Origin: Thiotrichaceae bacterium
GTDB taxonomy: Bacteria > Pseudomonadota > Gammaproteobacteria > Thiotrichales > Thiotrichaceae
NCBI GenBank assembly: GCA_027009095.1
Contig: JALVDG010000355.1
Location: forward strand, 1-8,158
DNA length: 8,158 nt
Direction: 5' to 3'
The translations under genes were made by a program, and so were the position numbers. The notes beneath the pieces were generated by a model that saw nothing but the letters and a program-made list of their open reading frames with translations, did not search any database and was not told where the DNA came from. Shown here piece after piece: positions 6,350 to 8,158 of this stretch; within the stretch, counting starts at the first letter, position 1, and every line of letters begins with the position of its first letter.

Positions 6350-6561
6350 GTAGCTTCTCATAACTTGCAGGTAGCCTTATAAAACAATAGCTTATAGTGT
6401 TTTACAAAATCAGAAGTGATTATTTTTATAGCTAAATTTCATTTTTTCACTTTCTAAAAAGAAAAAATCAATGGTTTAGCTATGCTAAAAACTAAGACGT
6501 CTATTTTTTATACACTGCAAGTTATTGATTTTAAACGTGCCTGTGGATTATGAGAAGTTAC
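6350..6561. mobile_element. 212-bp MITE-like element with GTA(A/G)C termini and imperfect 8-bp target duplication
   Basis: A non-coding element. The left end GTAGCTTCTCATAA (6350-6363) matches the right end read inward, GTAACTTCTCATAA (6561-6548), at 13 of 14 bases. Inverted similarity continues inward with indels: TAACTTGCAG at 6361-6370 pairs with CTGCAAGTTA at 6515-6524, followed on each arm by TATAAAA(C)AATAG-like sequence. The inverted match stops abruptly outside the ends. The flanking eight bases are CTGTTATC (6342-6349) and CTATTATC (6562-6569), identical at seven of eight. GTAA-type ends with 8-bp duplications are a known feature of IS66-family elements, so this may be a non-autonomous relative moved by an IS66-like transposase. 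No transposase is encoded. It separates galE from the export lipoprotein gene, and its long imperfect hairpin could affect transcription between them. A decayed IS with only its ends left is the main alternative. Confidence 0.6.
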
Positions 6562-6569
6562 CTATTATC
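6562..6569. repeat. Right target-site duplication candidate (CTATTATC)
   Basis: Directly abuts the right terminal repeat of the 212-bp element. The remaining bases to the galE stop (6570-6605) hold only a poor stem (ATCCG at 6567-6571 with CGGAT at 6583-6587) without a U-tract, so no clear galE terminator is seen. Confidence 0.5.
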
Positions 6570-6605
6570 CGCATTGAAGTTACGGATTCAGGTTAAATTA
6601 AATGA

Positions 6606-7622
6606 CTATTTATATCCAAGAGGATTATTACTTTGCCATCTCCAGGTATCATCACACATAGCTTGGATTCCCTTAGTCGCCTCCCAATCAATGAGTTCTT
6701 TTGCATAGCTAGGATCTGCATAGCAACAGGCGATATCACCTGCTCTTCGGGATGTAATTTGATAAGCAATATCTTTACCTGATGCTTTCTTAAAAGCTTC
6801 GACCATTTCTAGTACCGAATAGCCTTTTCCTGTACCTAAGTTAACAGTGTATAAATTATCAACTGCTTTGTTTTCAAAAGCTTGTAGTGCTTTAACATGA
6901 CCTTTAGCTAGATCAACAACATGGATATAGTCACGTACCCCAGTACCATCTGCCGTTGGATAGTCATCCCCAAATATTGATAACTTATCGAGTTTTCCAA
7001 CAGCAACACCTGAAATATAAGGCATTAAATTATTAGGGATGTCGCTAGGGTCTTCACCAATGAGACCGCTTTCATGTGCGCCAACAGGGTTAAAGTAACG
7101 GAGTAAAGCAATATTCCAATCTTGATGTGCGACGTAGATATTTTTAAGTACATCTTCAATAATGAGTTTTGATCCACCATAGGGGTTAGTTGTACTGGTT
7201 GGAAAGTTTTCCGTAATAGGTACACTAGCAGGATCACCATAAACTGTCGCAGAAGAACTGAAAATAATACGTGTAATATTATTTCTTTCCATCGAAGCAA
7301 ATAGGGTAATACTGCCAGAAACATTATTATCGTAATACATAATAGGTTTTTCTACCGATTCACCAACCGCTTTTAAACCTGCAAAATGTATCACTGCATA
7401 AATATCATGTTGTGAGAAGACTTGGTCTAAAGCTTCAGAATCGCGTACATCGCCTCTGATAAAAGTAATTTTTTTTCCTGTGATTTCTTCTACTCGATCT
7501 AAGGCAATGGTAGAACTATTTGATAAATTATCAAATACAATAGGATTGAAGCCTGCATCAAGAAGTTCGATACAGGTGTGAGAGCCGATATAACCTGCTC
7601 CGCCAGTGACTAATATATTCAT
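6606..7622 (-). CDS. galE: UDP-glucose 4-epimerase
   Basis: GalE interconverts UDP-glucose and UDP-galactose with bound NAD. It acts in the Leloir pathway and supplies UDP-galactose for LPS and exopolysaccharide. The protein is 338 residues, the same length as E. coli GalE, and is an extended short-chain dehydrogenase. The Rossmann motif GGAGYIG lies at 7-13, with DNLSNSS (31-37) binding the adenine side and FAGLKAVGES (80-89) next to the cofactor. The catalytic set is Ser124 (SSSATVYG), Tyr148 and Lys152 (NPYGGSK). RYFNPVGAHESGLIGEDP (175-192), GTGVRDYIHVVDLA (226-239) and SRRAGDIA (291-298) are typical of true GalE. The ATG at 7622 gives a full-length protein, though its Shine-Dalgarno is weak. 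A TATAAT lies about 75 bases upstream. Upstream on the same strand is the ComEA-like gene, separated by a terminator; downstream, past the 212-bp element, is the polysaccharide-export lipoprotein. No galT, galK or galM is adjacent, which favours a polysaccharide-precursor role; that is inference. Confidence 0.97.
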   Translation of the reverse strand: MNILVTGGAGYIGSHTCIELLDAGFNPIVFDNLSNSSTIALDRVEEITGKKITFIRGDVRDSEALDQVFSQHDIYAVIHFAGLKAVGESVEKPIMYYDNNVSGSITLFASMERNNITRIIFSSSATVYGDPASVPITENFPTSTTNPYGGSKLIIEDVLKNIYVAHQDWNIALLRYFNPVGAHESGLIGEDPSDIPNNLMPYISGVAVGKLDKLSIFGDDYPTADGTGVRDYIHVVDLAKGHVKALQAFENKAVDNLYTVNLGTGKGYSVLEMVEAFKKASGKDIAYQITSRRAGDIACCYADPSYAKELIDWEATKGIQAMCDDTWRWQSNNPLGYK

Positions 7623-7695
7623 AGTGGTATCTGCTGATTTTTATTATTTAGCTTTAGCTTAAAATTGCTAATTGAGTAAATATTTCCAATGATAA

Positions 7696-7726
7696 ATTAT
7701 AGACAAAAAAATAGCCAGAATATCAA
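7696..7726 (-). promoter_or_regulatory. Candidate galE promoter overlapping the upstream terminator
   Basis: On the minus strand TTGATA (7726-7721) and a perfect TATAAT (7701-7696) are separated by 19 bases, longer than the ideal 17. The -35 lies in the loop of the comEA-like terminator hairpin, so termination of one gene and initiation of the next share the same bases. The start would be near 7690, with a leader of about 68 bases. Confidence 0.45.
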
Positions 7727-7741
7727 TGATAGTCTGGCTAT
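7705..7741 (-). terminator. Rho-independent terminator of the ComEA-like gene
   Basis: ATAGCCAGA (7711-7719) pairs perfectly with TCTGGCTAT (7733-7741). On the minus strand the nine-base stem is followed by seven T (complement of the A-run at 7705-7711, its first base shared with the stem). It begins 27 bases after the TAG of the ComEA-like gene and separates it from galE. Confidence 0.9.
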
Positions 7742-7767
7742 GTTGTTATAAATTTCTGACTATAGGG

Positions 7768-8158
7768 CTATTTTTTATCTTCCTTTTTATCAGACTCCTT
7801 ACCTTTAGTCGCATCGGAGGACGTTGGGCTTTCAGATGTCATTTTTTTGCTAGACTTGCTAGGTTTCTTTTTAGAGGTTGCAGGAGCAGAAGTTTCCCCT
7901 TTCGTTAAAGAGACATTATTTTTTATTCCTGAAAATATATTTTCTCCAATACCTTCAACCTTTTTTAGATCATCAATACTGGTGAATTTACCGTTCTTTT
8001 TTCTATAAGCAATAATTGCTTTAGCTCGTTTTTCACCAATACCCACAAGATAAAAGCTCAATGTTTTTGCATCTGCTTTGTTTAGGTTAACGATGATATT
8101 TTTAAATTCCGATTTTGCTGTACCTACTCTAGGTTTTTTTGAGCTAGAACTTTTAGAT
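7768..8158 (-). CDS. ComEA-like helix-hairpin-helix protein, 5' end beyond right window edge
   Basis: The reading frame is open from the stop (7770-7768) to the window edge, giving 129 visible codons, so the true start is outside. A TTG at 8061 would cut the domain in half and is not the start. Visible residues 23-82 form a ComEA/HhH domain: IVNLNKADAKTL at 22-33, first hairpin VGIGEKRAKAIIAYR, then GKFTSIDDLKKVEGIGENIF. Both GIG hairpin loops that contact DNA backbone are present. In competent bacteria ComEA binds incoming DNA in the periplasm; an exported protein would need a signal peptide, which would lie outside the window. The domain is flanked on both sides by low-complexity sequence: a Ser/Lys-rich stretch before it (SKSSSSKKPRVG) and a 47-residue Lys/Ser/Thr-rich tail after it (residues 83-129). 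Typical short gammaproteobacterial ComEA proteins lack such a tail. A strong terminator follows. The domain is secure; a role in DNA uptake is inferred. Confidence 0.85.
   Translation of the reverse strand, partial: SKSSSSKKPRVGTAKSEFKNIIVNLNKADAKTLSFYLVGIGEKRAKAIIAYRKKNGKFTSIDDLKKVEGIGENIFSGIKNNVSLTKGETSAPATSKKKPSKSSKKMTSESPTSSDATKGKESDKKEDKK

Noticed and set aside
6206..6395. Inverted match ATAAGCTATTG (6206-6216) with CAATAGCTTAT (6385-6395), and GCTAAACCA (6321-6329) with TGGTTTAGC (6472-6480)
   Set aside because: They cross the boundary of the 212-bp element and are not nested with its arms; with such AT-rich words they are probably coincidental.
6095..6605. JUMPstart/ops element ahead of the polysaccharide export gene
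   Set aside because: GGCGGTAG and its complement are absent on both strands of this gap.
7726..7908. Plus-strand 60-residue frame over the ComEA-like tail, rich in Phe and Arg
   Set aside because: It is the complement of the Lys/Ser-rich tail codons and begins inside the terminator hairpin; no ribosome site.
1..8158. CRISPR array, tRNA or rRNA genes
   Set aside because: No regularly spaced repeats, cloverleaf with GGTTCGAATCC-like T-arm, or rRNA-like stretches were seen on either strand.

Overview
The window looks like chromosomal DNA of an AT-rich gammaproteobacterium. The lipoyl synthase, GalE and ComEA-type proteins all read as gammaproteobacterial, and LipA resembles those of the Pseudomonas/Acinetobacter side of the class. 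An AT-rich member of the Pseudomonadales is a reasonable guess, but the sequence alone does not settle the genus. There are seven complete genes, two genes cut by the window edges, and no rRNA, tRNA or CRISPR array.

Left part (1-3524). A gene cut by the left edge reads leftward from 64, with a good Shine-Dalgarno and a hydrophobic N-terminus. Diverging from it is a formyltransferase-family gene (186-1106, +) that looks like a paralogue of Fmt/ArnA rather than housekeeping fmt. Converging on it, 16 bases away, is a two-gene minus-strand operon. It encodes a class I/II PLP aminotransferase (3524-2232) translationally coupled by ATGA to a 370-residue protein (2235-1123). The latter's first 135 residues carry a Cys/His/Cys pattern like the LCIB/C group of beta-carbonic anhydrases. 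An aminotransferase, a carbonic-anhydrase-like protein and a formyltransferase may form a small undescribed pathway, but no substrate can be read from the sequence.

Middle (3525-5340). A small secreted, very lysine-rich protein of unknown function (3738-4211, +) is bracketed by a perfect 15-bp inverted repeat at 3595-3609 and 4219-4233. It is followed by lipA (4318-5265, +). A hairpin at 5288-5312 ends the opposing transcripts of lipA and the next gene.

Right part (5341-8158). All genes are on the minus strand: a ComEA-like helix-hairpin-helix protein (cut by the right edge), galE, and a short Wza-like polysaccharide-export lipoprotein. GalE (UDP-galactose supply) and the export lipoprotein suggest a link to surface polysaccharide, although no glycosyltransferase, polymerase or Wzc-type kinase is visible. 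The 511-base gap between them holds a 212-bp MITE-like element (6350-6561). It has 14-bp terminal inverted repeats beginning GTA(A/G)C and an imperfect 8-bp target duplication, both reminiscent of IS66-family insertion. Similar GTAAC ends flank the lysine-rich gene, so related elements may have acted twice in this window.
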